Part shown: positions 20,593-31,163 of the stretch, piece after piece | How the letters are laid out: each line of letters opens with the position of its first letter | Position numbering within the stretch: the stretch's first letter is position 1 | Source of the DNA: Stomoxys calcitrans | Taxonomy: Eukaryota > Arthropoda > Insecta > Diptera > Muscidae | Reading direction: 5' to 3' | DNA: 64,000 bases | Assembly: GCF_963082655.1 (NCBI RefSeq) | Contig: NC_081555.1 | Location: 18,105,437 to 18,169,436, forward strand | Position numbers and translations under genes: made by a program | Notes under the pieces: generated by a model | The model's input: the letters and a program-made list of their open reading frames with translations, nothing else | What the model was told of the DNA's origin: nothing | The model's database searches: none

Positions 20593-20885
20593 CCGTTCAC
20601 ATCCTAGATTTTGTGCATAGTTTTGTAAAATGATGTTCAACGGTTGGTGCATAAAATTTACAGCGCGCACAAAATCATCCCCGCATGTTGTCAATATTTC
20701 CAACAACGCCTGTTTATGATAATGACAATATTGGTGAATGATTTTCCATCGGACAATTTTCCAACAGTGTCCAAAATACCTTCGGGCGTATCTGTAAAGC
20801 CAAAAATGTAAACTCAACGAGGTAATTGGACCTAATCAATGCGGCTTTGGGCCTTATAAATCCAACATAGACACACGAATATTGC
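20593..20885. other. Unique sequence between two SINE copies
   Basis: No similarity to the flanking minisatellite or SINEs that I can see. It may have been carried in by the SINE-bearing segment. No credible gene. Confidence 0.4.
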
Positions 20886-21158
20886 AAATTTACCCATGAA
20901 CATTCCATTAAGGGGGCGAACTTCTCACAAATCAATGAGTGCTGTCCGATTCAATGTTAAGCTCAATGATAAGGTTCCTCCTTTTTATAGCCGAGTCGAA
21001 CGGCGTGCCGCAGAGCGACAACTCTTTTTGAAGAAATTTTTACATGGCAAAGTACCTCACAAATGTCGCCAGCATCAGGAGGGGATAATAACCACTGAAA
21101 ATTTTTTTGATGTTCCTGCCAGGATTCGAACCCTGGCGTTCAGCGACATGCTAACTTG
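20886..21158 (-). mobile_element. tRNA-derived SINE, near full length
   Basis: The most complete copy. On the minus strand: tRNA-like head with a canonical B box (GGTTCGAATCC, about 21122-21132), then 'aggaacatcaaaaaaat', 'gctggcgacatttgtgagg', 'ggcacgccgttcgactcgg', 'gaatcggacagcactcat' and 'gaatgttcatgggtaaat'. A Pol III internal promoter (A and B boxes) is thus visible. It lies inside the 31-bp minisatellite. Confidence 0.85.
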
Positions 21159-21164
21159 GGAAAC

Positions 21165-22975
21165 GGCGGTACACTTTTCCTTGGGAAACGGTAGTTTTAG
21201 TAGTACCCTTTTCCTTGGAAAACCGTAGTCTGGTACCTTTTTTTCCTCCGGAAACGGACGCTTTAGAAAATCTTCCATTTCCGAAGGAAAAGGGTAATAA
21301 AACTACCCTTTTCACAGAGAAAGGGTACTACACTACCCTTTTAACAGGGTTAGGGTGCGAAAACTACCCTTTTCACAGGAAACGGATATTAAAACTACCC
21401 TTTCCACAAGGAAATGGTACTAAAACTACCCTTTTCGTAGGGAAAGGGAACTAAAATTATCCTTTTCACAGGGAAAGGATACTAAAACTACGCTTTTCAC
21501 TGGGAAAGGTTACTAAACCTACCCTTCCCAGGGTAGGGAAATGGTACTAAAACTACCCATTTCGTAGGGAACGGGAACTAAAATTATCCTTTTCACAGGG
21601 AAAGGATACTAAAACTACTCTTTTCACTGGGAAAGAGTACTAAAACTACACTTTCCCATGGGTAAGGGACTAAAATTATCCTTTCCCAAGGACAAGGGTA
21701 CTAAAACTACCCTTTCCCAAGGACAAGGGTACTAAAACTACCCTTTCCCAAGGATAAGGGTACTAAAATACCCTTTCCCAAGGATAAGGGTACTAAAATG
21801 CCCTTTCCCAAGGATAAGGGTATTAAAACTACCCTTTCCCAATGAAAAGGGTACAAAAACTACCATTTCCTAAGGACAAGGGTTCCAAAACTACCATTTC
21901 TCATGGGCAAGGGTACTAAATTTACACTTTCCCAAGGGCAAGGGACTAAAACTACCCTTTCCCAAGGACAAGGGTACTAAAACTACACTTTCCCAAAGAC
22001 AAGAGTACTAAAACTACCCTTTGTCAAGAACAAGGGTACTAAAACTACACTTTCCCAAGGACACGGGACTAAACTACCCTTTCCCAAGGACAAGGGTACT
22101 AAAACTACCCTTTCCTAAGGACAAGGGTACTAAAAATATCCTTTACAAAGGATAAGGACACTAAAAATACTCTTTCCCAAAGACAAGGGTACAAAAACCA
22201 CCCTTTCCCAATGACAGGGGTACTAAAACTACAGTTTTCCAAGGAAAAAGGTACTAAAACTAACCTACCCCACGGAAAGGGATACTAAAACTACCGTGTA
22301 CCGAGGAAAAGGCTATTTAAACTACTCCTTCCCAATAACAAGAGTACTCAAACTACTTTTTCCTAAGGACAAGGGTACAAAAACCATCCTTTCCCAAGGA
22401 CAGGGGTACTAAAACTACTCTTTTCCAAGGAAAAGGATACTAAAACTTACCTTCCCCCAAAAACCACAGTTTCCCGAGGAAAATGCTACTAAAACAACCT
22501 CTTCCCAAGATCAAGAGTCCTAAAACTACCCTTTCCAAAGGACAAAGGTACTAAAACTACCCTTTCATAAGGACAAGGGAACTAAAACTAGCCTTTCCCA
22601 AAGAAAAGAGTACTAAAACTACTCTTTCCCAAGGACAAGGGTACTAAGACTACCCTTTTCCCAAGGACAAGGGTACTAAAAATACCCTTTCCGAAGGACA
22701 AGGCTACTAAAACTACCCTTTCCCAAAGAAAAGGGTACTAAAACTACTCTTTCCCGAGGACAAGGGTACTAAGACTACCCTTTTCCCAAGGACAAGGGTA
22801 CTAAAAATACCCTTTCCGAAGGACAAGGGTACTAAAACTACCCTTTCTTAAGGACAAGAGTACTAAACTACCTTTTCCCAAGGACCCTTTCCCAATGAAA
22901 AGGGTGCTAAATCCACCTTTTCCCAAGAAAAGGGTACTTAGACAACACTTTACCAAGAAAAAGGGTAGTAAATCT
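21165..22975. repeat. 31-bp palindromic minisatellite, main part
   Basis: About 58 tandem units with consensus close to 'gggtactaaaactaccc' followed by 'tttcccaaggacaa'. Anchors at 21696, 21727 and 21758 confirm a 31-bp period. The core TACCCTT-N10-AAGGGTA is a perfect 7-bp inverted repeat in most units. The first 75 bases (21165-21240) run in the opposite orientation. Subfamilies succeed each other: 'cacaggg' variants at 21300-21660, 'ccaaggacaa' variants after that. Together with 19985-20446 it fills most of the space between the two Kunitz genes. Confidence 0.93.
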
Positions 22976-23185
22976 TCAGAAAATTTAATACGGCTGGCCT
23001 CAATCGTTTTTTGTGCCTTTGAAATATCTTGGCGATAAAGATTTTATTCGAGCTGCTTCCAAGACAATGGTGGACGATATAAAAACTCGTAGTAAAGCGT
23101 ATATAAACAATTTTCGGAAGACCAAAGTTTGTGGTTGTCAAATGTTTGACTCACTGAAATTTTACCAGGCAAATTAACCGCGACT

Positions 23186-23191
23186 TTTATT
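23186..23191 (-). terminator. Polyadenylation signal of Kunitz copy 2
   Basis: AATAAA on the minus strand, about 82 bases after the stop codon at 23273. Confidence 0.6.
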
Positions 23192-23272
23192 AAAATTCAA
23201 AAATTTTAATATAATTATTAGTGTCATTTACATCATTTTTGACTTTGCCCATTGTAAGGCAATTTTTCGGTC

Positions 23273-23595
23273 TTATTGCGGTCCCTTGGGTCCATTCATA
23301 CATTGTCGTTCGCAGGCAGCCTGAGAATTGAAACGGTTCTTGTTGCCGCCACAACCACCGTAAGTGAAGGGCACACAAGCTTTGGTTCGTTTATCAAAAG
23401 ACCAGGCCGGGACGCGAGCACGACAATGACCAATTTGGGAGTGTGCTAGTGTACATACCGCTGCATAAAGATAAATGAGAAAAATATACAAAATATATCG
23501 CTTTAAGAAAGAAAGAATATTAACTTACAGGATGCTGCAGTTGTCACAGAGAAAATTGCCACGATAAATACAACCAACAAAGCGATTACTTTCAT
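23273..23595 (-). CDS. Secreted single-domain Kunitz (BPTI) protease inhibitor, copy 2
   Basis: Two exons, complement of 23273-23460 and about 23529-23595, with an intron of about 68 bp (GTAAGT...GCAG) in phase 1. The spliced frame is 84 residues. MKVIALLVVFIVAIFSVTTA is the signal peptide. The Kunitz domain has all six cysteines: VCTLAHSQIGHC, then CVPFTYGGCGGNKNRF, then ACERQC. The P1-region residues after the second cysteine are RARVPAW, so Arg is the likely P1, which suits trypsin-like targets. The tail is MNGPKGPQ. Exon sizes and intron phase equal those of the 18310-18623 gene, so the pair arose by tandem duplication. The frame of exon 1 depends on a three-A run near 23579-23582; it gives a clean signal peptide as I read it. 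Confidence 0.87.
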
Positions 23596-24177
23596 TTTGC
23601 TATGATGCGAATGGTTTAAGATCCAATATGGAAATGAAGTGCATAGTAAAGTATTTGCATTACATTGATTTACTGTTGTATTATTAGTACCTCACTTACT
23701 CATTTGGCTGTCTATAAAAATAGTTGTTCTGAACCTTTTAGTCATAGCCAGTGAGAAATTGCGAATACTTTTATGAAGTGTCGCATTACGGTGGTGTCGC
23801 TGGAAATTCATAGGGGAAGCACACGAATAGAAAGAGTTTGGGTTTTTTTTTTTGATTGTAAAAAATGACTTAAGTAATGCGGAAAAACGAATGGACGGAC
23901 TTATTAACCGTATAAACTAACTTAAAATCTCATGACGATCAACAATTTCTACACTTTGTGGCATCGTTATTTCTAGATTTTAGAAACAAAATGAATTGAC
24001 ACCTCTTTGCTGTGGTGGTGGTGGTTATAAAATAGTGATGGTGGGGTTAAATATTGAATATGTTGATGGTTAGGCTAGGTTAATTTGTAAGTCATGGGCT
24101 TGAATGTTTAGTCTTAATGCCCAAATTATGGGTTGATGGAAGCCCACTCCACTGAGGCACAATATTTAATTTAAATA
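23596..24177. other. Upstream region of Kunitz copy 2
   Basis: No gene. AT-rich; no TATA box as clear as that of copy 1. Short GTGGTG runs near 24010-24030. Confidence 0.4.
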
Positions 24178-25333
24178 AAAACAAGTAAAAGCGTGCTAAG
24201 TTCGGCCGGGCCGAATTTATATACCCTCCCCCATGGAGCGCTTTTGTCGAGTTCTTTTCCCGACATCTCTTTTTAGGCAAAAAATGATATAAGAAAAGAT
24301 TTGCTCCGCTATTAGAGCGATATCAAGATATGGTCCGGTTTGGACCACAATTAAATTATATGTTGGAGACCTGTATAAAATGTCAGCCAATTCGAATAAG
24401 AATTGCGCCCTTTGTGGGCTCAAGAAGTAAAATAGAGAGATCGATTTATATGGGAGCTGCATCGGCTATATACCGATTCAGACCATAATAAACACGTATG
24501 TTGATGTTCATGAGAAGATCCGTTGTACAAAATTTCAGGCAAATCGGATAATAATTGCGACCTCTAGAGGCTCAAGAAGTCAAGATCCTAGATTGGTTTA
24601 TATGGCAGCTATATCAGGTTATGAACCGAATTGAATCATACTTAGCACAGTTGCTGGATATCATAACAAAACACGTCGTGCAAAATTTCATTCCAATCGG
24701 ATAAGAATTGCGCTCTCTAGAGGCTCAAGAAGTCAAGACCCTAGATCGGTTTATATGGCAGCTATACCAGTTTATGAACCGATTTGAACCATACCTGGCA
24801 CAGTTGTTGGATATCATAACAAAATACTACGTGCCAAAATTCATTCAAATTGGATAAGAATTGCGCCCTCTAGAGGCTCAAGAAGTCAAGACCCAAGATC
24901 GGTTTAAATGACAGCTATATAAGGTTATGGACCGATTTGAACCATACTTAACACAGTTGTTAGAAGTGATACTAAAACACTATGTGCAAAATTTCAGTCA
25001 AATCGGATGAGAATTGCGCCCTCTAGAGGCTCAAGAAGGCAGCTATATCAAAACACGGACCGATATGGCCCATTTACAATACCAACCGACCTACACTAAT
25101 AAGAAGTATTTGTGCAAAATTTCAAGCGGCTAGCTTCACTCCTTCGGAAGTAAGCGTGCTTTCGACAGACAGACGGACGGACGGACACACGGACGGACAT
25201 GGCTAGATCGACATAAAATGTCGCGACGATCAAGAATATATATACTTTATGGGGTCTCAGGCGAATATTTCGAGTAGTTACAAACAGAATGACGAAATTA
25301 GTATACCCCCCATCCTATGGTGGAGGGTATAAT
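24178..25333 (+). repeat. 153-bp-module element, copy A1
   Basis: Left end: 'aacaagtaaaagcgtgc', 'ttcggccgggccgaa', then 'tataccctcccccatgg'. Right end: 'ctatggtggagggtata', so inner inverted ends of about 15 bp are present. The interior holds at least four modules whose anchor 'ctctagaggctcaagaag' starts at 24562, 24715, 24868 and 25021, exactly 153 bp apart each time. Each module also has 'atcggtttatatggcagc' and 'caaaatttca.ccaatcgg'. The right third carries 'agacagacggacggacgg' and 'atatatatactttatgggg'. No protein. Confidence 0.85.
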
Positions 25334-25621
25334 TATTTGATATTGAGTGCGGATCTGATATTAATATTAAAAAAAAATCATACAGGCAGTCGCCGAAACG
25401 GAAAAACCTTGAACTGATTGGGACATTTTGGGACTAAAATTAAGGATATTTGTGAGCAAAGCGTTAGGGGCTGAGCCAATAAAACCCAAGTAGACTCCAA
25501 TGTCTATTTAGCCATATCCGACCGTCTGTCATTCTCTACGGAGAGATATCTACAGAGATATCTCTTTGGAATTTGGAATGGTTAGAGGTGTTAAATAGAT
25601 CGTGTGCAAACTTTGAAGGCT
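25334..25621. other. Intergenic, nothing recognised
   Basis: Lies between two repeat elements. A fragment 'gtctatttagccatatccg' resembles modular elements but cannot be assigned. Confidence 0.4.
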
Positions 25622-26599
25622 CTAGGTTGTCCGGGCGCCTCTTGGCAGGCCCCCAAAGGTTGTCACCTCGGGGGCATCGACAAATTCTTCGGGCTGCCAA
25701 ATCTTCGATATTCAATCTTTTTTGCTGGATTGTGTTGAAAAATCTCTACAAAAAAGTCCGCTTTAGGTTTACAATATCCCCACTGCTTTCGGGGATAACG
25801 AGTTTTAATTTTTGTTTGTTGAAAATTTGGCCGAGATTGGCTTTGTATTTTGCAGTTTGCGAAGGCATTTGCGGTTCAATTTTCATTTTTTTTTATGATT
25901 TGGATTTGTGACAAAATTTACAACGACCTTGTCTTAACAATTGTTCACATCTGATTCAGTTCAAAGTTATACAGTTTAAAAAATAAAAAAAAAAATGTAA
26001 AAGTAAATTTTTTGGTCCAAAAATTATTATCGTTCGTTTATCTTTATTGAAAAAACTTGCTTAATTACCTTAATTTTTTCTTTTTTTACTGGTGAAGAGG
26101 GCATACTGTAGATGCTTTTAAAGTGAAATTTGAACAAAATATGTCAAGTGAAGCGGATGATATACAATATGTATTTGAATAAAGGCAAATTTTTGTTAAA
26201 AAATTGGAAAACTCCTCGCGTTCAAACATTCTAAAGCTTACATCACCCAATTGGTTACATGATTTTTTACTCCATACGTCCTTTAAACCCATGCAAAAAG
26301 TTTTTTGCACCTAACAATAGTTGTAGCCTCCACTGCAAATTTACTAAAAAAAAATGCCAATTTTGAAACTATATTTGCCCGAAAAAGGGTATTTTAGGGA
26401 TTTTTGTAAAAAAATTCGGGCAGAATTTACTTTTTGGGTTTTGAGAACACTTTTATCTGCAAACTTCATAAAGAATTACTAAGATATCCCTAATTTTGAG
26501 AATCGGACCACAAATGAAGATTTGGTAGCCCGAACAAATTTCCGAAATACCGAGGTGACCAACTTTAGGGATCTGCTAATAGGCGTCCGGATGGTCTAG
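25622..26599. mobile_element. Unclassified element with about 88-bp terminal inverted repeats
   Basis: The left 88 bases ('ctaggttgtccgggcgcct' ... 'gctgccaaatcttc') are the reverse complement, with roughly a quarter substitutions, of the right end (26513-26599, 'gaagatttggtagcccgaa' ... 'ggcgtccggatggtctag'). Shared words include 'gtcacctcgg' and 'ccaaatcttc'. The AT-rich interior of about 800 bp shows no transposase. This fits a degraded foldback element or long-TIR MITE. Target duplications are not clear. Confidence 0.6.
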
Positions 26600-26661
26600 A
26601 GATCATCATCTCTACCAGTGTTGCCACTCAAGAAAATTATTTTCCACCAAAATTAAAAAAA

Positions 26662-27480
26662 AAAACAAGTAAAAGCGTGCTAAGTTCGGCCGGGCCGAAT
26701 CTTACATACCCTCCACCATGGATCGCATTTGTCGAGTTCTTTTCCCGGCATCTCTTCTTAGGCAAAACAGGATATAAGAAAAGATTTGCTCTGCTATTGG
26801 AGCAATATCAAGATATGGTCCGGTTTGGACCACAATTAAATTATATGTTGGAGACCTGTGTAAAATGTCAGCCAATTCGAATAAGAATTGCGCTCTTTGT
26901 GAGCTCAAAAAGTAAAATAGAGGGCTATGGACCGATTCAGACAATAATAAACACGTATGTTGATGGTCATGAAAGAATCCGTCGTACAAAATTTCAGGCA
27001 AATCGGATAATAATTGCGACCTCTAGAGGCTCAAGAAGTCAAGATCCCAGATCGGTTTATATGGCAGCTATATCAGGTTATGAACCGATTTGAACCATAC
27101 AAACCAAACAAAACACGTCGTGCAAAATTTCATCCCAATCGGATAAGAATTCCGCACTCTAGAGGCTCAAGAAGTCAAGACCCAAGATCGGTTTATATGG
27201 CAGCTATATCAAAACATGGACCGATATGGCCCATTTACAATACCAACCGATCTACACTAATAAGAAGTATTTGTGCAAAATTTCAAGCGGCTAGCTTTAC
27301 TCCTTCGGAAGTTAGCGTGCTTTCGACAGACAGACGGACGGACAGACATGGCTAGATCGACATAAAATTTCACGACGATCAAGAATATATATACTTTATG
27401 GGGTCTCAGACGAATATTTCGAGTAGTTACAATCAGAATGACGAAATTAGTATACCCCCATCTTATGGTGGAGGGTATAA
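26662..27480 (+). repeat. 153-bp-module element, copy A2
   Basis: Same ends as A1 ('aacaagtaaaagcgtgc' and 'ttatggtggagggtataa'). Only two anchors remain (27021 and 27157, 136 apart because of a 17-base deletion), so modules have been lost. Several long frames on both strands here come from the repeat and are not genes. Confidence 0.85.
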
Positions 27481-27531
27481 AAATCCTACCAAAACCTAAA
27501 AAATTTTCTACAAGCCAAAACTGCGGTATAT

Positions 27532-27845
27532 GATTTTTATACCCACCACCGAAAGTACTGAAGCGTCGTTTTTCATGTCATTAGTCTGTTTGTTGAAAGC
27601 ACTCTATAGCATTACATTCAAAGATGGCCCATATCTTGATATAACCCCCTTTATACCGATCTTCTTATAAGAAATCTTGGGTTCATAAAGTTATATTTGT
27701 GCCCCGATTTCAATGAACAAGTGTGCCCAGTTTGGATGAAACGATCTGCCGATTTAAATGTCCCGATTGAAATGCGCTTTTACGACCCATTTTGCCGTTG
27801 TAGTGCATTGCATGAACCTCTAAACATCTGAGTATGAACCAGATC
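27532..27845. repeat. Modular element fragment, left end only
   Basis: Begins 'ttttatacccaccaccgaa', the end also seen at 57571, followed by 'gtctgtttgttgaaagcac' and 'cgatctgccgattta' modules. It is cut off before a right end. Confidence 0.65.
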
Positions 27846-27861
27846 TGACTATATTGACTAT

Positions 27862-27966
27862 CCCACGGCAGCCGGTTGTACGTACCGGATTGACCCGATG
27901 AAGTCCTTCATCGGCAAGGGCTGCCGCCTCAGTGTACAACACACTGCTACAACAACAACAACAACA
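27862..27966 (+). repeat. SINE-like hairpin element with (CAA)n tail, best copy
   Basis: Reads 'acggcagccggttgtacg', a perfect 'ccgatgaag/cttcatcgg' hairpin stem, 'aagggctgccgcctcag', then 'tgtacaacacactgctac' and a pure CAA run. GGCAGCC and GGCTGCC can pair around the inner hairpin. The 22 bases before the CAA run match the end of the LINE at 60988-61012 with one difference. I see no tRNA boxes. Confidence 0.75.
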
Positions 27967-28164
27967 TATTGGTATGCAGCTACCAAGATATTCCTTTAAA
28001 CTCGTACAAGCTACAGTCAATATCAGGACTTACGCTTTTTTTACTGAAGCTTGAAGTAATGAGACCACTTGTATTAGTATTTGTCCCCCGACATCCATGG
28101 TTTTCTTCTGCACTCTTAACGAATGCACGGAAACGACAAGAAAAGTATTGATTTTGAGTTGTTC

Positions 28165-28365
28165 CCGGCGATTTTTTCATTAATGCTGGCAACATTTGTT
28201 AGGTGCTATGCCATGTAAATATTTCTCTCCAAAGAGGTCGCACTACGGCACGCCTCTCGGAATCGGTTTTAAAAGGAAGCCCCTATCATTGAGCTTAAAA
28301 CTTGAATTGGACTGCACTCATTGATATGTGAGAAGTTTGCCCCTTGATCATACCTACATTTCATT
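28165..28365 (+). mobile_element. tRNA-derived SINE, 3' body
   Basis: Body words 'aatgctggcaacatttgtt', 'ctctccaaagaggtcgcac', 'ggcacgcctctcgg' and 'gatatgtgagaagtttgcc'. The tRNA head is lost. Confidence 0.75.
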
Positions 28366-28497
28366 AATCTTAAGGTTATAATAAAACCTTGTTAAAATTA
28401 TGCAACTAAAATTAGTTAGATTTCATTACTTAGAGGCACTTTCTATTCTTAGCGTGATTAAATATTCACTACATTTTGTGCCAATGAGTGGTTTTAA

Positions 28498-29592
28498 CAA
28501 GTAAAAGCATGCTAAGTTCGGCCGAAGCCGAATCTTATATACCCTCTACCATGGATCGTATTTGTTAAGATCTTTGAATGACATTTTTCAATATATATTG
28601 GGTTGCCCAAAAAGTAATTGCGGATTTTTCATATAGTCGGCGTTGACAAATTTTTCTCACAGCTTGTGATTCTGTAATTGCATTCTTTCTTCTGTCAGTT
28701 ATCAGCTGTTACTTTTAGCTTGCTTTAGAAAGAAAGTGTAAAAAAGTATATTTGATTAAAGTTCATTCTAAGTTTTATTAAAAATGCATTTAATTTCTTT
28801 TAAAAAATCCGCAATTACTTTTTGGCAACCCAATATATGAGCAACATCAAGTTAATGACCGTTCTTGTCATGGCTGTTAGAAGTCATAGGAAAATACCAA
28901 CTTCAAAATTTGAGGCAAATCGAGTAAAAATTGGGCCCAGATTGTCAAATTGAGAGATCGGTTTATATGGCAGCTATACCAACCGATTTAGATCATACTT
29001 GTTGGAAACCATGTCAAAACGACCTAGCAAAATTTCAACTAAATGGGATAAGAATTACGCCCTCTTCAAACTCAAGAAGTCTAATCGGGAGATCGGTTTA
29101 TATGGGGACTATATCAGCATATGGACTGATTTAAATCATACTTGGTACAGTTATAGGGAGTCATACCAGAAAACATCCTGCGGATAAGTATTACGCCCTC
29201 TAGAAGCTCTTACTTTGCACAGTCGTTGGAAGTCATAATTAAACACTTAATGCAAACCTTCAACCAAATCGGATAAGAATTGCACCCTCGAGAGGCTCAA
29301 GAAGTCGGGACCCAAGATCGGTTTGGATGGCAGCTATATCAAAACTTGGACTGATTTGGCCCATTTACAATTCAAACCGACCTACACTAATAAGAAGTAT
29401 TTGTGCAATATTTCAAGCGCCTAGCTTTACTCTGGCTTGCCTTCAACAGAAGGACAGACATGACTAGATCGACTTAAAATGTCATGACGATCAAAAATAT
29501 ATACCTTTATGGGGTCTCAGACGCAAATTTCGAGGTGTTACAAACAGAATGACGAAATTAGTATACTTCCATCCTATGGTGCAGGGTATAAA
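28498..29592 (+). repeat. 153-bp-module element, copy A3 (interrupted)
   Basis: Starts 'aacaagtaaaagcatgc' and ends 'ctatggtgcagggtataa'. Modules are diverged and spacing is irregular. A mariner MITE (28598-28833) has landed about 100 bp inside the left end, so the MITE is younger. Confidence 0.8.
28598..28833 (+). mobile_element. Mariner-derived MITE nested in modular element A3
   Basis: 236 bp between TA dinucleotides, with 'ttgggttgcccaaaaagt' and 'actttttggcaacccaa' ends. The right end has lost one G. Confidence 0.9.
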
Positions 29593-29879
29593 AATGGAGT
29601 AATAACCACATTACTAAGATCGTCATCAACTGTACTTACATCAATGTCGATCAACTTATTGCGTTCTCTAACCACAAAATATGAAACTAGATTTTTTTGT
29701 GGTTTAGAGATTTTTTATAGATTTTTTTTTATAAAATTGGTTTTAGAATATATGCAACGATAATTAAAAATAAAATAAAAATGCATTAAATTTGACTAGG
29801 CCAAACTTTGGATAACCACCAACTCGATAATAATAGATTATCATTATTATTTCATGCAAATGTTGATAAAAACAAAAGA
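29593..29879. other. Intergenic, nothing recognised
   Basis: AT-rich. The segment near 29780-29815 ('gactaggccaaactttgg', 'aaccaccaact') looks like the end of another modular element. Confidence 0.4.
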
Positions 29880-30245
29880 TAGTCTAAAGGCGTTCAATCG
29901 CACGATCTAGGCGGCCAATTGACCGGTCCCGCACGTGAAATAAACGGTTCATCGAACTCGCCTCTCAATAAGTCCATTGTTGCGTGTGCTGTGTGACATG
30001 TGGTACCGTCTTTTTGAAACCAAATGTTTTCCAAGTCAAGCTCTTGCATTTTGGGCAAAAAAAGTTGAATATCATCTTACGATAGCGCTCACCATTCATA
30101 GTTACGTTACCATTCGCATCATCTTTGAAGAAGTACGGTCCAATGATGGCACCAGCCCATAAACCGCACCAAACTGTGACTTTTTCTGCATGAATTGGTA
30201 GCTCTTGCAATGCTTCACTCCAAAATCGATAATTCTGTTCATTTA
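29880..30245 (-). pseudogene. Tc1/mariner-superfamily transposase fragment, second family
   Basis: The minus strand encodes LPIHAEKVTVWCGLWAGAII, GPYFFKDDANGNVTMNGERY and a broken 'HTQQWTY' end. This is the middle of a Tc1/mariner-like transposase, different in sequence from the mariner elsewhere in the window. Frameshifts follow the 'TWKTFGF' stretch. No inverted ends seen. Confidence 0.65.
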
Positions 30246-30483
30246 CGTACCCATTGAGCCAAATGGAAGAAGCGAAGCATTCTGATTAGGAGGTAAATAT
30301 TCTACACCTTCATCATTGAATGGTTCTGCGTTATCCTCTTCGCCGCCAACGTCGGACACTAGCAGTTGAGTAAAATGTTCTTTCCATATCCTCAGCATGC
30401 TATCTGTGTCAGTTACCAGATTTTCTTCTTTATCTCTGCAGGAAATCGGAAATTCTTTGGTAGAATTTCCGAACATCATTCTG
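30246..30483 (-). pseudogene. RTE-type retrotransposon fragment
   Basis: On the minus strand FGNSTKEFPISCRDKEENL and TDTDSMLRIWKEHFTQLL match the linker between endonuclease and reverse transcriptase in RTE elements. About 235 bp only, bounded on the right by a mariner fragment in the opposite orientation. Confidence 0.6.
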
Positions 30484-30805
30484 GCTTGGCTGGGAACTTT
30501 TGATGCATCCACCATATAGCCCTGACCTTGCACCATCAGCCTACCATATATTTCGATCTTTGCAGAACTCCTTAAATGGTAAAACTTTCGGCAATGATGA
30601 GGCTATAAAATCGCACTTGGTTCAGTTTTTTGCAGATAAAGGCCAGAAGTTCTATGAGCGTGGAATACTAAATTTGCCAGGAAGATGGCAAAATGTTATC
30701 GAACAAAATGGCTAATATATATTTGATTAAAGTTCATTCTAAGTTTCATTAAAAATGCATTTACTTTCTATTAAAAAATCCGCAATTACCTTTTAGGCAA
30801 CCCAA
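30484..30805 (+). mobile_element. Mariner fragment, transposase C-terminus and right end
   Basis: Encodes MHPPYSPDLAPSAYHIFRSL (the third catalytic Asp of the D34D set reads Ala) through FADKGQKFYERGILNLPGRW, then a stop and the mariner right end 'ttttaggcaacccaa' plus TA. 5' truncated and inactive. Confidence 0.85.
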
Positions 30806-31163
30806 TAGTTTTTTCCGATTTTCTCCCACAGTGCGACGTCCAAAGTTGGATGTAGTGAATCCAGTTGAGTATTTTAGGTCCTTGCATGAAATCCAAATCG
30901 GTCTATATCCTGGTATAGCTCCTGTATAAACCGATCCGCCGATTTGATTTCTTGAGTCCTTACAAGCCGATTTGGCTGAAATTTTGCATGCGGCGTTCCA
31001 TTACGACTTCCAACATCTATAACCTCATATAGGTCCCACTTAAACCCGTCTCTCGATTATCCTTGTTCGGTTCCAATTTAATTTAGTTCGTATACATTTT
31101 TAGCAGAATCCATGGTGGTGGGTTCCATGACTCGGCCCGGTCGAACTTAGCACGCTTTTATTT
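30806..31163 (-). repeat. Modular element fragment with right end
   Basis: Contains 'taaaccgatccgccgattt' and 'gctgaaattttgcatg' modules and closes with 'ccatggtggtgggttcc' and 'actcggcccggtcgaactt'. The left end is lost at the mariner fragment. Confidence 0.7.

Noticed and set aside
21122..21132. tRNA gene signal (B box)
   Set aside because: It is the head of a SINE that continues into the common SINE body; no complete cloverleaf.
25573..25911. 112-codon open frame
   Set aside because: It spans the left inverted repeat of the long-TIR element and shows no domain.
26677..27355. Several overlapping open frames on both strands
   Set aside because: They fall inside modular element A2, share the module repeat and have no domain; similar chance frames appear in every copy.
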